From positions 7,823,001-7,887,000 of the forward strand of contig CM060112.1 of assembly GCA_030522415.1 (NCBI GenBank): 64,000 bases of DNA, read 5' to 3'. Below the pieces are notes generated by a model. That model worked only from the letters and a program-made list of their open reading frames with translations, did no database searches and was not told the origin of the DNA. The position numbers and the translations under genes were made by a program. The stretch is from Channallabes apus. Taxonomy: Eukaryota > Chordata > Actinopteri > Siluriformes > Clariidae. This document shows positions 22,081 through 32,776 of this stretch, in pieces. Position 1 is the first letter of the stretch; every line of letters begins with the position of its first letter.

Positions 22081-22540
22081 TCCCACTCTTCTCTCTCCTG
22101 AGGAATGGATGCCCATTTAGAGCGCAATGATGTCTGTATTGTCTAATGTTGGAAATTAATTCAACATTGCGTTGCCATCTTATTAGTTATTAGGTCAGTG
22201 TGGCAAAGAAACCGGCATCTCGTTGTAATTGTAGAAATAAATTACATTAAATAAATAAATAAATAAATAAATAACAAAGAAGGAAGGGATAATGAACCTC
22301 ACACAGTGGCTGATATCCTAACGTTAATGATCATGTTGTTTTATAACCTGTGCCGATATTATAATATTCTTCCAATTGAATCTAAACACATTATCACCAT
22401 TAGACTTTTTTTCTTTTACTATTATTATATTGATGTTATCATTCATATGATATGATAAAAGTGCAATTTCACAGGACCTGGATTTAAAATCCAGTATTAA
22501 GATGATATGATTGTGATATTATACAGACAATGATATCTTT

Positions 22541-22692
22541 AAGCAATATCACATGAAAGGGAGTGCTGTTGTTATAAATATCAGCATGGCTGTGATGCAT
22601 TAGTGGGCATAAGGGCGGAGATTGAGTGTAGAAAATTCCACGGCCATGCTGATATTCAGCACAACAGCACAGCCTTGAGTGTGATATTGCTT
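22541..22692. mobile_element. Imperfect palindrome, probable MITE or foldback core
   Basis: The left arm 22541-22598 (AAGCAATATCAC ... AGTGCTGTTGT ... ATCAGCATGGCTGTG) mirrors the right arm 22636-22692 (CACGGCCATGCTGAT ... ACAACAGCAC ... GTGATATTGCTT). About 50 of 60 positions pair, around a 37-base loop. Its RNA or single strand would form a long hairpin. The surroundings may belong to the same element but no target duplication was resolved. Confidence 0.65.
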
Positions 22693-24530
22693 TTATACAA
22701 CACTTCCACCAACATCATTTATTATCACCAGATTATGATTTATTTGTTTATTGAGCCAGTTATTTTATAACATTCAGAAGTGGGCGGGACCACTGTGGAC
22801 AAAGTTGTCATGTGTAAAAAGTCAATTGCCAAATATGTCAGGATAGAAATATTTTATTGATATCATATGAAAGTTTTGTGATATTTTGCTGCGTGATCCG
22901 GCGTGTTATGGCACTCATTTTGACTTTTGCCATTCAACTCTGACATCTGTGATTTTTTTCACCATTAAACCCAGCGAATTTTGCAATCAAAAGCTCATCA
23001 TTTTGCTGAACACATCATTACACAGTGCATTATTAAACATCGACCATTTATTATGGAACATTCATTTGTATAAGCATGAATAAATTTCCTGGACCTTATT
23101 GCCTTTTTTATAATCCTCACTAAAAACGTCTCTAAGAACGCGGACGCGTGATGCTATCGTGATTTCTGTCACCTCTTGCTTTTTATCACAGAATCCGATG
23201 AAGAGCTTAAGTATGGGAATCAAAGGCTGATGATTTGCTAAAGAGATCAAGCCGTGTTTGTCTATTAAAGTTTAATTCGAACGTAAGTACGGGAAATGAA
23301 GTCTCCTCTTTTTTTCCCCCCGATCTAAAGATTTGTTTAATGAAATCTCTTTGATCCCTCTTTCCCTGCTAATCAAAACCTGCTCCTTGCTCTTCTTTCG
23401 ACCCTCCTCCTTATCCTTTGCTAGCCCTTTATCTGATTGGATGTCTGTTGACATTGCATTATGGAGAACGAGTGTCTTATCTGCACTAATTGGTCCAGGT
23501 GGACTAATTTGGCATCTGCACTCATTTTCATGCTCATTTTCATACGGCTACAACTGTTCCAGGGTCGTGTTTTGCCTGTAGAAAGGTCTTTTTTTTCTTC
23601 ATTGTTCTCTCTCTCTCTCTCTCTCTCTTTTTTTCTCTCTGTCTACTTTCTTCCCCAAGGCTGTTGGTTTCTTCACTTTTTTTATTTTATTTTTATTGAG
23701 CTCTACACATAATTGTAAGGCTTAAAAAAGGAGCCAATCACAAATGCGTCAAGATGCTGAGGTTGCGTGTGGGTAGACTGGATGGTGAATGTCAAACTTC
23801 AAAAGATAACATTATGTACAAAACTCATGGGCTGGGCACACACACACTTCGCAATTTACATCCACGTGTTTTCCTTGCAAAACCGCCGAAGCATTCCTCA
23901 ACAGAGCGAATTCTGAATAGACTTTTGTTGCAGCTTTTATTCAGACTGTTACTGCATATAGAGGGGTCAAGTACAGTATTCACATGGCCACTTCTTAAAC
24001 TCTGCAGCTCTAGTCCATTCTTCATGGTGGAATTTTCAAAAATGTCAGGGTTCATCGTGGTTTAAAAATAGACGATGCCCTTTGTTTTCTGCGGACTAAT
24101 GTTATGAGCAAATGAGTTCAACGCAGCCATTTTAGGTTTTAAGATGCCTCTAATGGTGTTGCGCTTCTGTACATCACTGAAATAGTCTGAGATATTTTGC
24201 CCTCAGGTCACAGAGATCTTCAGATCTGCTGTCTTTTGGCTGTTTGTCTATGCTTACAGTACATATTTTAAGAAAAATCTCAAAATGCATTTTGTATGTG
24301 CGGTATATGATTATTTGGTTATTTTTATTATATGATTAGATGCTTTGGTCTATTGTGCCTGTTTTTTTCATGCTTGTTATAAAGGTTTGGTATAAATGTG
24401 ATTTATTATTTCCTTTCTCACTTTGTATGGGTTTGGGTGGCTAATGATGCGAGGTATCAGTTAGCAGCAGCCATTTCAAACACACATCTAGGTCTGGTTT
24501 AAATGCCTTTAATAAAATTTTTATTATTAG
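22693..24530. other. Mostly unique intergenic DNA, with a possible conserved island at 23060-23300
   Basis: A (CT)n tract lies at about 23609-23628. The block 23080-23300 is non-repetitive and rich in compact motifs (GATTTGC, AGATCAAG, TTTAATTC), the type of composition seen in regulatory islands. This is inference only. No gene called. Confidence 0.35.
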
Positions 24531-25348
24531 TATAAGCAAAAAAAGAAACGTCCCTTTTTCAGGACTGTGTTTTTCAACAATAATGTTGTAAAAATCCAAA
24601 TAACTTTACAGATCTTCATTGTAAAGGGTTTAAACAATGTTTTCCATGCATGTTCAATTAACCATATTCAATTAATTAACATGCACCTGTGGAATGGTCG
24701 TTAAGACCTTAACAGCTTACAGAAAGTAGGCATTTAAGGTCAGTTCTAAAAACGCAGGACACTAAAGAGACTCGTCTACCGACTGTGAAAAACACCCAAA
24801 GAAAGATGCCCAGGGTCGCTGCTCATCTGCCTGAACGTGCATTAGGCATGCTGCAGGGAGGCATGAGGACTGCTGATGTGGCTAGGGCAATAAATCGCCA
24901 TGTCCGCACTGTGAGACGCCTAAGACGGCGCTACAGGGAGACAGGAAGGACAGCTGATCATCCTCGCAGTGGAAGACCACGCGTAACAACACCTGCACAG
25001 GATGGGTACATCCGAATATCACACCTGCGTGACAGGTACAGGATGGCCACAACAACTGCCCGAGTCACACCAGGAACACACAATCCCTCCATCTCACAGC
25101 AAGAACTGACAAATCTGGTCCAGTCCATGAGGAGGAGATGCACTGCAGTACTTCAAGCAGCTGGTGGCCACCAGATACTGACTGGTACTGACTGATTTTG
25201 AGCCTCCCTTCATTCAGGGACACATTGTGAAACATTTTTATTTTATGTCTTATGGTGTTTCCTGTATTAGTGTTCATACAAATATTTAAATGTTTACTGA
25301 AAGTAAAAACAATTGAAAGTCAGAAGACGTTTCTTTTTTTGCTGAGTA
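24531..25348 (+). mobile_element. Tc1-like transposon, internally deleted, both termini present
   Basis: The left terminus TATAAGCAAAAAAAGAAACG (24531) mirrors the right terminus GACGTTTCTTTTTTTGCTGA, then GTA (ending 25348), with TA at both outer edges as in Tc1 targeting. The element is about 818 bp, roughly half of a usual 1.6-kb Tc1. It keeps an uninterrupted 5' gene part joined to the 3' end of the gene. The deletion removes the catalytic core, so the element is non-autonomous. Confidence 0.88.
24806..25195 (+). CDS. Short Tc1 transposase derivative: DNA-binding domain joined to C terminus
   Basis: I chose the Met at 24806 (MPRVAAHLPERALGML) because it fits the usual Tc1 start. An in-frame Met at 24785 would add seven residues. 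The 129-residue product has a paired-like helix-turn-helix (about residues 10-50, ending RRLRRRYRETGR), the basic linker PRSGRPR, and part of a second DNA-binding helix (DRYRMATTTAR). After NPSISQ it jumps to the C-terminal stretch QELTNLVQSMRRRCTAVL. The DDE residues are absent. The join keeps the frame open. Such a protein could bind terminal repeats but not cut. Whether it is expressed is unknown. Confidence 0.6.
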   Translation: MPRVAAHLPERALGMLQGGMRTADVARAINRHVRTVRRLRRRYRETGRTADHPRSGRPRVTTPAQDGYIRISHLRDRYRMATTTARVTPGTHNPSISQQELTNLVQSMRRRCTAVLQAAGGHQILTGTD

Positions 25349-25738
25349 CAGTATTAGTATTATTATTATTATACTTTCTTACTTATATGTTCACTTTTAT
25401 GTTTTATTGTTTCTTACTTTTCCCACTCTTTCTTAGTTACCTACACAATTTATATTTACTTGCATTGTACTTTACTTACTGCTTATTCTTACATAATTAA
25501 ATAAATTAGAAGCCTAAAATGTTAAATTCTAGGTAGATAATCAGGAACTCAGTACAGCACCATGCAGTTTGGGAAAATTTAATTAGCTTTAGTTTATGAG
25601 GACAGTTTAACAGGAAAATGAGGCAGTATTTTTTGCCAAAAAAGCAAGAATTATTACAAGCTGTCTGATTTTTTTTTGTCACAAAAGTGTGTAAAAGTAC
25701 AAATTGCAATTTTTTTTTTTTTTTTTTGATAATGATGA
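25349..25738. other. Unassigned AT-rich DNA
   Basis: Contains T-runs (about 25671 and 25711-25727). No gene or repeat boundary. Confidence 0.45.
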
Positions 25739-25894
25739 TGATATTTTTTCATGCAGTTATGTTTGTGGTCATGAAAATATACATGATTTATTATCAAAAA
25801 TAGTGTGTTGGTTGAATGATATTTTTTCATGCAGTTATGTTTGTGGTCATGAAAATATACATGATTTATTATCAAAAATAGTGTGTTGGTTGAA
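25739..25894. repeat. 78-bp tandem duplication, two units
   Basis: The segment beginning ATATTTTTTCATGCAGTTAT at 25741 recurs at 25819 with no visible difference through GTGTGTTGGTTGAAT. Two head-to-tail copies, recent by their identity. Confidence 0.93.
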
Positions 25895-25910
25895 TTTTTC
25901 CAGAAACAAA

Positions 25911-26165
25911 ATAGCAGTGGTAGCTCAGCAGGTTAAGGCTCTGGGTTACTGATTAGAATTTCTGAAGTTCAAGCCCCAGCTCTACCATTGTGCCACAGTT
26001 TGGCCCTATATCAAGGCCCTCAACCCTGTCTGCTCTGCTCCAGGGGGCCGTATCGTGGATGACCCTGAGCTCTGACCGCAATTTTCTAAGCTGGGATATG
26101 CAAAGAATATGATTTCACTATGCAGTAATGTATAGTGAGAGAAATAAAGGCTTAACTTAGCTTAT
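25911..26165 (+). repeat. tRNA-derived SINE, near full length
   Basis: Head GTGGTAGCTCAGCAGGTTAA with B-box AGTTCAAGCCCC near 25967, then CCAGCTCTACCA, the tRNA-like 3' strand. A body of about 180 bp follows, ending near AATAAAGGCTTAAC. The intact head resembles a tRNA gene but lacks a clean acceptor-stem pairing and continues into a body. Confidence 0.75.
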
Positions 26166-26237
26166 CTGAATCTAGAACCTGAACCTGAACATGAGTTGGG
26201 ACCATAAGAGTAAAGCACAAATGAAAATTATATAATT

Positions 26238-26241
<4 letters not shown>

Positions 26242-26272
<31 letters not shown>
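26242..26272. repeat. (TA)n microsatellite
   Basis: About 14 TA units. A second run is at 26641-26663. Confidence 0.95.
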
Positions 26273-26278
<6 letters not shown>

Positions 26279-26437
26279 ATAGATATCTATTTATGGTCCC
26301 AGCTCATTTATTAATATCATAATTATTCATCTTAATTCATCTAACATGTTAGATTGTAATTGTATTAATTCCATATCCATATTGGAAACTTTGGGATATA
26401 CGTGCATACTGTACAGAGGTTCAGTATGTATGTATGG

Positions 26438-26620
26438 GCCAGGGGTAGCTCAGTGGTTAAGGCATTGGACTATGGTTCGGAAGATCCCAGGTTCAAACCT
26501 CACAACCACCAAGTTGCCACTGTTGGGCCCTTAACCTTCAACTGCTCAGATGTGTAATGAGATAAAAAAAAATGTACGTCGCTCTGGATAAGAGCATCTG
26601 CCAAATGCCTAAATGTAATG
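26438..26620 (+). repeat. tRNA-derived SINE with the common fish 3' tail
   Basis: Head GGGGTAGCTCAGTGGTTAAG and B-box GGTTCAAACCTC near 26491. The 3' part CGCTCTGGATAAGAGCATCT, then GCCAAATGCCTAAATGTAATG, is the tail widely found at the ends of fish SINEs and their partner LINEs, used for reverse-transcriptase recognition. Confidence 0.85.
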
Positions 26621-26728
26621 CATATACTGTATACAGTAAATATATATATATATATATATATATTATGGACTAAGCTACATACATTTACAGTATTTTCAAC
26701 TTAAATAATTTCCTCTTCCTTACTTTTT

Positions 26729-26890
26729 CAATTCAATTTTATTTATATAGAGCTTTTAACAATGGTCATTGTCTCAAAGCAGCTTCATAAAAATGAAAGA
26801 AACATTTTTGTATGTGTGTGTGTGAGAAAAATGTGTCTAGATAATAATGAGATGAATTAATGTATGAATAATGAATGAAATGTCTCTGAT
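26729..26890 (-). repeat. 3' tail of the minus-strand LINE
   Basis: The segment from TTCAATTCAATTTTATTTAT to CATTGTCTCAAAGCAGCTTC matches the tails at 8.6 kb and 63.1 kb in reverse complement. The last bases before the LTR insertion form its target duplication CTGAT. Confidence 0.8.
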
Positions 26891-27213
26891 GGTCATGATT
26901 CTGTTGTCTGTGTTATACGTAAAACACCGAAACAAAAGGTTAGAGCCCTCTACTTGGTTACTTTATTCTTTAAATATAAGTTTACTCACTCGAACACAAA
27001 CAATAACAAACATAACACCAACAACAACAAAAGCTAGACGCCTGACTTACTTTGAGTGAGGCTATTTATAATTAACATAATCACTTTCCTTGGTTCAGGT
27101 GAATACTTGCGTCACCTGACCGAGGTGCAGCCTGGGAACTGAAGTATAACATAAAAACACAACATAAACCAGTCTTTGGGTGCTTTGGCGCCATCTAGGG
27201 GTTAACCCTTACA
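26891..27213 (-). repeat. 3' LTR (left copy) of the non-autonomous LTR element
   Basis: Colinear with the right copy apart from a missing segment of about 56 bp after the first 20 bases and point changes. Its outermost base is G where the other copy has T. Confidence 0.85.
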
Positions 27214-27521
27214 GTACCCCCCCCTTAAAAACACTCCTCCGGAGCGTTAATGGAGGTCCAGGACTCCCACCCCAATGGTCCAAGTCTGGCCTCCTAACAC
27301 CGAGGCGGTTAATTTTGCCCCGTGAGCAGGGCTGCAATGCCTGCATAATTCGATCCCCAACTTGCAGCAATGGTTGAACCGACCCTGGGCCGATGTCCCC
27401 GATGCAGGGTGACGTGGCTGGCATTGAGATCTTAGTGTCTCACAGCCCAATGGATGTCAGCTGACACGACGTCCACAGTGCTTTGTGACTGAGGGGCTGA
27501 CGCGACGTTCGCGGCGCTCGA

Positions 27522-27740
27522 CAGCTGCAGAGCTGAGGCCATGTTCTCCGAGCTTGGCGGCTACAGAGCTGAAACGATGTTCACAGAGCTAGGTGACTGC
27601 AGAGCTGAAGCGATGCTCTCGGAGCTCGGCGGCTGCAAAGCGGAAGCGACGTTCTCGCGGCTCGGCGGCTGCCGAGCGGAATCAACAGTTGCTGAGCTCG
27701 GCGGCAGTGGAGCTGAAGTGACGCTAGCTGTGCCGCTTGG
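27522..27740 (-). repeat. 36-bp tandem repeats in the LTR element interior
   Basis: About six diverged units of the form CTGCAGAGCTGAAGCGATGC, then TCTCGGAGCTCGGCGG, run head to tail. The period is 12 codons. Both strands stay largely open, so the plus-strand open frame at 27541-27987 is probably a by-product. Confidence 0.8.
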
Positions 27741-28447
27741 TGGCTGCAGAGTGAGTCAGAGGGAGAGAGAGGAGTGCGTCATCCTTGCTGCTCTGCGACG
27801 GCGAGTAGTCTTCCGCGTCGAGCACAGGCGGGAGAAGGAGTGCGTCATCCTCGCTGCTCAGCGACGGCGCGTAGTCCTCCCCGTCGGACAAAGGCGGCGG
27901 TGGAAGAGGGAGAAAATCCGGGCCTGCAGCATGTTTCTCCCGAAACTGGACGAGCAGATTTTGGAGCTGTACAACCTGCTCCTGTAGATCTTGATTGCAC
28001 TCCTCGTTTTGCTCCGCCCAAAACGTACAAATATCTCCTGTTTCAATTCTCTGCTGTTGCCTCTCTCACTGGGCTTTCGTTTCCCTCTCGCCACCGACAT
28101 GCCAGACCTCCTTGGCCCGTACTTCTTCGTCTGTGCTTGGGATCGTGCATGCCTTGCTGTTCTCGTCGCTTAAAGGCAGTGGCGAAGGAAGCGTGTCGTC
28201 CTCGCTGCTCCACGATGGCGCGTAGTCCTCCGCGTCGAGCACAGGCAGCGGCGGGAGACGGAGCGCGTCGTCCTTGCTGCTCTGCGACGGCGCTCCGCCC
28301 AAAGCGTGCAAATATCTCCCGTTTCAATTCTCCCCTGTTGCCTCTCTCACTGGGCTTTCGTTTCCCTCTCGCCACCGACATGCCAGACCTCCTCGGCCTG
28401 TACTTCTTCGTCGGTGCTTGGGATCGTGCATGCCCCAGCTGCCTCAC
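27728..28447 (-). pseudogene. Acidic-repeat ORF remnant of the non-autonomous LTR element
   Basis: Read on the element's own (minus) strand, stretches from 28311 to 28066 and from about 28020 to 27728 share a motif type: DGEDYAPSLSSEDDALLLPP and LDAEDYSPSQSSKDDALL in one, LDAEDYAPSWSSEDDTLPSP in the other. An amphipathic heptad-like segment LQEQVVQLQNLLVQFREKH precedes the second block. The two blocks result from a duplication of about 280 bp, because CTCTCACTGGGCTTTCGTTT occurs at 28059 and 28338. Stops and frame changes separate the blocks. I do not recognise the family. It is not gag by any zinc-knuckle evidence. Confidence 0.45.
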
Positions 28448-28628
28448 CCTTAAACGCTGTCCGCTGGATGGCGAGCCTGCAGCCTTCCCAGCTCTGCCAC
28501 ACCTCTCTCTCCATGCTCCTCGCTGTCGTTCAGCAGTTCCGCCAGCTCGGGCGAGATGGTGATTGCTCCCCCCAAAAAAACATCTAGGGGAGAGCCCTCC
28601 GCTGTGCCACTTCGACAGTCTAGCTTTC

Positions 28629-29007
28629 TGTCATGATTCTGTTGTCTGTGTTTACGTGGCATAGTCACAGAGGCAAGATGTTGGTTCAAGAATCGTCCTT
28701 TATTGACGTGAAACACCCAAACAAAAGCTCTTTTGTTAGAGCCCTCTACTTGGCTACTTTATTCTTTAAACATAAGTTTACTCACTCGAACACAAACAAT
28801 AACAAACATAACACCAACAACAACAAAAGCTAGATGCCTGACTGACCTTCAGTCAGGCTATTTATAATTAACATAATCACTTTCCTCAGTTCAGGTGAAT
28901 GCTTGCGTCAGGTGCAGCCTGGGAACTGAAGTTTCTCCTATAACATAAAAACACAACAAAAACCAGTCTTTAGGCGCTTTGGCACCCTCTAGGGGTTAAC
29001 TCTTACA
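28629..29007 (-). repeat. 5' LTR (right copy) of the non-autonomous LTR element
   Basis: Runs TGTCATGATTCTG to CTCTTACA in plus orientation. It contains the extra segment missing from the left copy. Confidence 0.85.
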
Positions 29008-29451
29008 CTGATGAGCAAGCCAAGGGTGACGGCAACAGTGGCAAGGAAAAACTCCATGAAATGGCAATAGGAAGAAACCTTGAGAGGAACCAGACTCAAT
29101 CAGGGAATCCATCCTCATTTGGGTGATAACAGATAGAAATGATATAACATCATGTGTGTTGTGCAGGTGAAAGCATAGGGATGAGTCAGTAGCTGCAAAG
29201 GGCAGATGAGGTCTGGATCACTGGAAGCACAGGAGCAGCATGTGTAGCTCCAAAGGTCATGAAGCAGAATCCAGCTGGAGCTGGTCCTTCTCTTGATGCC
29301 TTAAATTCCTCGCAGGGTCGGCCTTTATCTACTGAAGCTGGCACAATCTCCCGATGCCTCGGGATGGGTAGAAAAATACAGAACAGATGGAGAGAATTAG
29401 CGTAGTTTCCATTCAAGATAGGTGTACTGGAGTATGAGGTTATGGGATGAG

Positions 29452-31283
29452 TTACGTGTATGCCAGATTAAAGAGAGGCGTCTTGAGTCTACTTTTGAAC
29501 TGGGAAACTGTGTCTGCTCCCCGAACACTGTCTGGAAGGTTATTCCAAAGCTTGTGAGCTAAATATGAAAATGCCCTACCCCCTTTTGTAGATTTTGAAA
29601 TTCTGGGAACTACCAGAAGTCCGGAGTTTTGTGATCTTAAGGAACGTGGTGGATTGTAGCATATCAGAAGACTGGTTAGGTATGTGGGAGCTAAACCATT
29701 TAAAGCCTTGTATGTAAGTAATACTATTTTGTAATTAATTCTAAACTGAACAGGTAGCCAGTGCAGGGATGATAATATTGGGGTTTTATGATCATATTTT
29801 CTTGATCTACAGTAGTGAGAACCTTGGTGGCTGCATTTTGGACTAACTGAAGCTTGTTTATTGAGGTTGCAGGACAACCACCTAGTAATGCATTACAATA
29901 GTTCAGTCTGGAGGTCTGAACATGCTCCTAAGTTTGGCAATATTTCTAAGATGGAAAAAGGCTGTTTTTGTGATATTTGAAATGTGATTTTCAAACCACA
30001 ATTTACTGTGTAATATTACGCCCAGGTCTTTTACCTTCGAGCTGGTAGTAACAGTACATCCTTCTAAACGCAGGCTGAATTGTGAAAGCTGTTGTGTGCT
30101 GTTTTTTGGGCCAATAAGTAATATCACTGTCTTATCTGAATTTAGTAAAAGAAAGTTATTGGTCATCCAATCTTTTATGTCCTGGACACACAACTGGAGT
30201 TAATCTAGACAACTTAGGTATTTCATCTGGTTTTGTTGAGATATATAATTGGGTATCATCAGCATAACAATGGAAACTAATCCCATGTCTTCTAATGATG
30301 TTACCCAAGGGAAACATGCATATTGAGAACAGCAGAGGTCCTAAAACTGACCCTTGTGGGACCCCATATTTCACTGGCATTACACCAGACGTTTCTCCAT
30401 TCAGATCTACAAAATGGTATCGATGAGACAGGTATGATCTAAACCATTTTAATTCCTGTCCCTGAATACCTATATGATTTTGTAAGTGATCTATGAGAAT
30501 ATTATGATCTACAGTGTCGAATGCAGCACTAAGGTCAAGTAAGACTAGTATTGAGATGCAGGCTTGGTCTGAAGGTAAAAACAAGTCGTTTGCAATCTTA
30601 ACTAATGCAGTTTCTGTACTATGATGGGGCCTGAAACCTAACTGAAATTCTTCGAGGATGTTGTTTTCCTGCAAGAATGTGCATATTTGAGCTGCTACTA
30701 CTTTTTCTAATATTTTTTATATAAACGGAAGGTTTGAAATCGGTCTGTAATTTGTTATATAATTCATGTCCAAATTAGATTTTTTTAAGAAGCTCCTTAA
30801 TGGCTGCCAACTTGAAAGGTTTAGGGACGTGATCTACTGTAAATATAATGAGGAATTAATAATGTTTAGAAGTGGCTCTCCAACCGTATGCATCACTTCT
30901 TTTAAAAATCTGGTTGGGATTGGGTTTAACAGGCACGTTGTTGATTTAGCTGAGGTGATAAGTTTATACAGCTCTTCCTGGCCTATACCTGTAAAGCACT
31001 GAAAATCTAAATGTGAAGCTTTAGGCTGAACTGGATCATGAGATATTATTAGAGGTTGAACCTCCGTTATTTTCTTCCTGATATTATTGATTTTTTCATT
31101 AAAGAATTCCATAAAGTCTTCACTTCTAAACTGTGATGGGATACTCTCTGCAGGCCTCTTAGGTTTTGTTAGGCGAGCCACTGTACTAAATAGAAACCTG
31201 GGATTGTTTTCATTTCTTGCTATCGGTTGGTGAAGATGCTCGGTCCTAGCAGTTTTTAGAGCCTGTCTATACTGTAGCTGCAC
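29452..31283 (-). pseudogene. LINE ORF2: RT and C-terminal domain, broken
   Basis: Minus-strand blocks in order: 31283-30834 (linker between endonuclease and RT), 30674-30156 with FRPHHSTETALVKI, LLDLSAAFDTVDHNIL, GVPQGSVLGPLLFS and the catalytic YADDTQLYIS, then 30193-29903 (WMTNNFLLLNSDKT, KDLGVIL) and 29877-29452 (LSSLHWLPVQFRI, AFSYLAHKLWNNLPDSVR). These are the RT fingers/palm, thumb and C-terminal segments of L2/CR1-type ORF2. The catalytic YADD is intact, but stop codons or shifts separate the blocks at about 30690-30830, 30160-30200 and 29880-29900. It is therefore a dead copy. Confidence 0.88.
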
Positions 31284-31299
31284 ATACTGTCTTTATACG

Positions 31300-32301
31300 C
31301 AATTCTAAAAACTTCTAATTTAGTTTTCATCCATTTTCACTCGAGGTTACGGGTTTCTATCTTTAGGGCACGAGTATGACTATTGTGCAAGTGTTTTATC
31401 TCTGACTTTTTTTTTAATCTGATGGGAGCAACAGTGTCTAATGTACTGGTAAAAATAGTGCCCATGCTGCTAGTTGCTTCATCTAGATCATCTGCATTTA
31501 CGTAGGGGTCTAATAAGAAATTGGGCCTGATCCGGCAGATTACTTCTGAATCTGTATTTAATAGTGGGATTCATATTTCTAACAAATTGATAACATGGGG
31601 AGACACAGCAAATCGGGTAGAGTATATATCAGGAGGTAGTGATCTGTGATATCATCACTTTGAGGTATGATCTCTATATTAGAGACATCTATACCATGGG
31701 ATATAATTAAATCTAGTGTATGATTAAAGCAGTGAGTTGCTCCATTTATATCATGTTTAACTCCAAAAGAAATTTAGTATATCCATCTACATGAATGTTA
31801 AAGTCTCCTACTATCAACACTGTGTCAGAGTTAACCAATAGGTCTGATAGCCCATGGCCCTGGGGGTCTGTACACGGTGGCCAGGGTAAAATATATCAAG
31901 GGTTTATTATGTACAAACTGGATTCCAAAAAAGTTGGGACACTAAACAAATTGTGAATAAAAACTGAATGCAATGATGTGGAGATGGCAAATGTCAATAT
32001 TTTATTCAGAATAGAACATAAATCACGGAACAAAAGTTTAAACTGACGGAGTAGACTCATTCAGACCAATATATTCATTTGGTTTAAGCCAGGTTTCAGT
32101 GAGGCAGAGTGCATGAAGGCAATAATCTGAGATCATTTCATTAACAATAAGTGCTTTAGGCGCAAGGGATCTGATGTTGAGAAGTCCAAACTTTAGATTT
32201 TGATTATTTATTTGGCCTTTTTCTGGTTTTATGGTTATCAGATTGTTTCGGGCAAATTTAATGAATTTATAATTTTTTCTCACTATTCGGGGAACAGACA
32301 C
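31300..32301 (-). pseudogene. LINE ORF2 N-terminal AP-endonuclease, broken and interrupted
   Basis: The start MSVPRIVRKNYKFIKFARNN (32301) leads into KFGLLNIRSLAPKALIVNEM and CLTETWLKPNEY, motifs of the LINE apurinic endonuclease. The later motif VGDFNIHVDGYT lies near 31780-31815. Between them, about 31911-32044 is foreign sequence and an endonuclease segment is missing. Downstream to 31300 the frame has many stops. Confidence 0.8.
31911..32044. mobile_element. Fragment of a common fish DNA-transposon repeat inside the LINE
   Basis: The segment with GGATTCCAAAAAAGTTGGGA, ACTGAATGCAATGATGTGGA and ATTTTATTCAGAATAGAACA is a repeat I recognise from many fish genomes. It interrupts the endonuclease of the LINE. 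The superfamily was not determined, and no target duplication was resolved. Confidence 0.55.
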
Positions 32302-32776
32302 AATTTCTATAGGACAAGCTATGTGTGTGCATCAACAGTATCAGTATGGTGAGTTGTAATGTGGCTAATGTGAATGCAATCTAAGGTATGACTTACTGCC
32401 AGTCAGAAGGATTGTAGTGTCCTGGGGCCTCATGTATCAACGCTGCGTACGCACAAAAACTTTGCTTACGCCGGTTTTCACGCTCTCGGTCGGATTTACT
32501 AACAGAGAAATTAACGTGAGAATGTGCATTCTTCCACGCCAACTTCATGTCTGGCGTACATGTATTTCTTGTGTGCGTTTGTTTTATTTCCGTTGGCGAC
32601 TCCTAGAGGCAATTATGTTAAATTGCACACCACAAAGTATCGCACCAACACATGTGAAAAACATTGCTATTAATTTATAATTGATAAAATGCGTTAATTG
32701 ACACAATATTTTTCTACCAATTATGTGATTTAGAACATATAAATGCATTTGCAAATGTATACAACCCTTAGTCTAT

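Larger units (their letters stand above)
26891..29007 (-). mobile_element. Non-autonomous LTR retrotransposon without gag-pol, inserted in the LINE 3' UTR
   Basis: Two direct repeats of about 320-380 bp (26891-27213, 28629-29007) end TGTCATG/CTTACA in plus orientation and are flanked by the 5-bp duplication CTGAT (26886-26890, 29008-29012). On the minus strand the polypurine tract AAGGGGGGGGTAC (27214-27226) lies directly before the left repeat, so the element reads right to left. The internal part is only about 1.4 kb and encodes no protease, RT or integrase, comparable to TRIM/LARD elements that use enzymes from a partner. Removing it joins CTGAT to GAGCAAGCC, restoring LINE 3' UTR sequence. 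Confidence 0.85.

Noticed and set aside
231..26620. Several tRNA-like sequences with A- and B-box motifs (231, 19499, 25911, 26438)
   Set aside because: Each continues into a SINE body and none shows a clean cloverleaf with matched acceptor stem, so they are SINE heads and not tRNA genes.
27774..28562. Plus-strand 262-residue frame in a GC-rich region, looking like a proline/arginine-rich gene
   Set aside because: It runs antisense to the LTR element that contains it and is driven by GC-rich tandem repeats.
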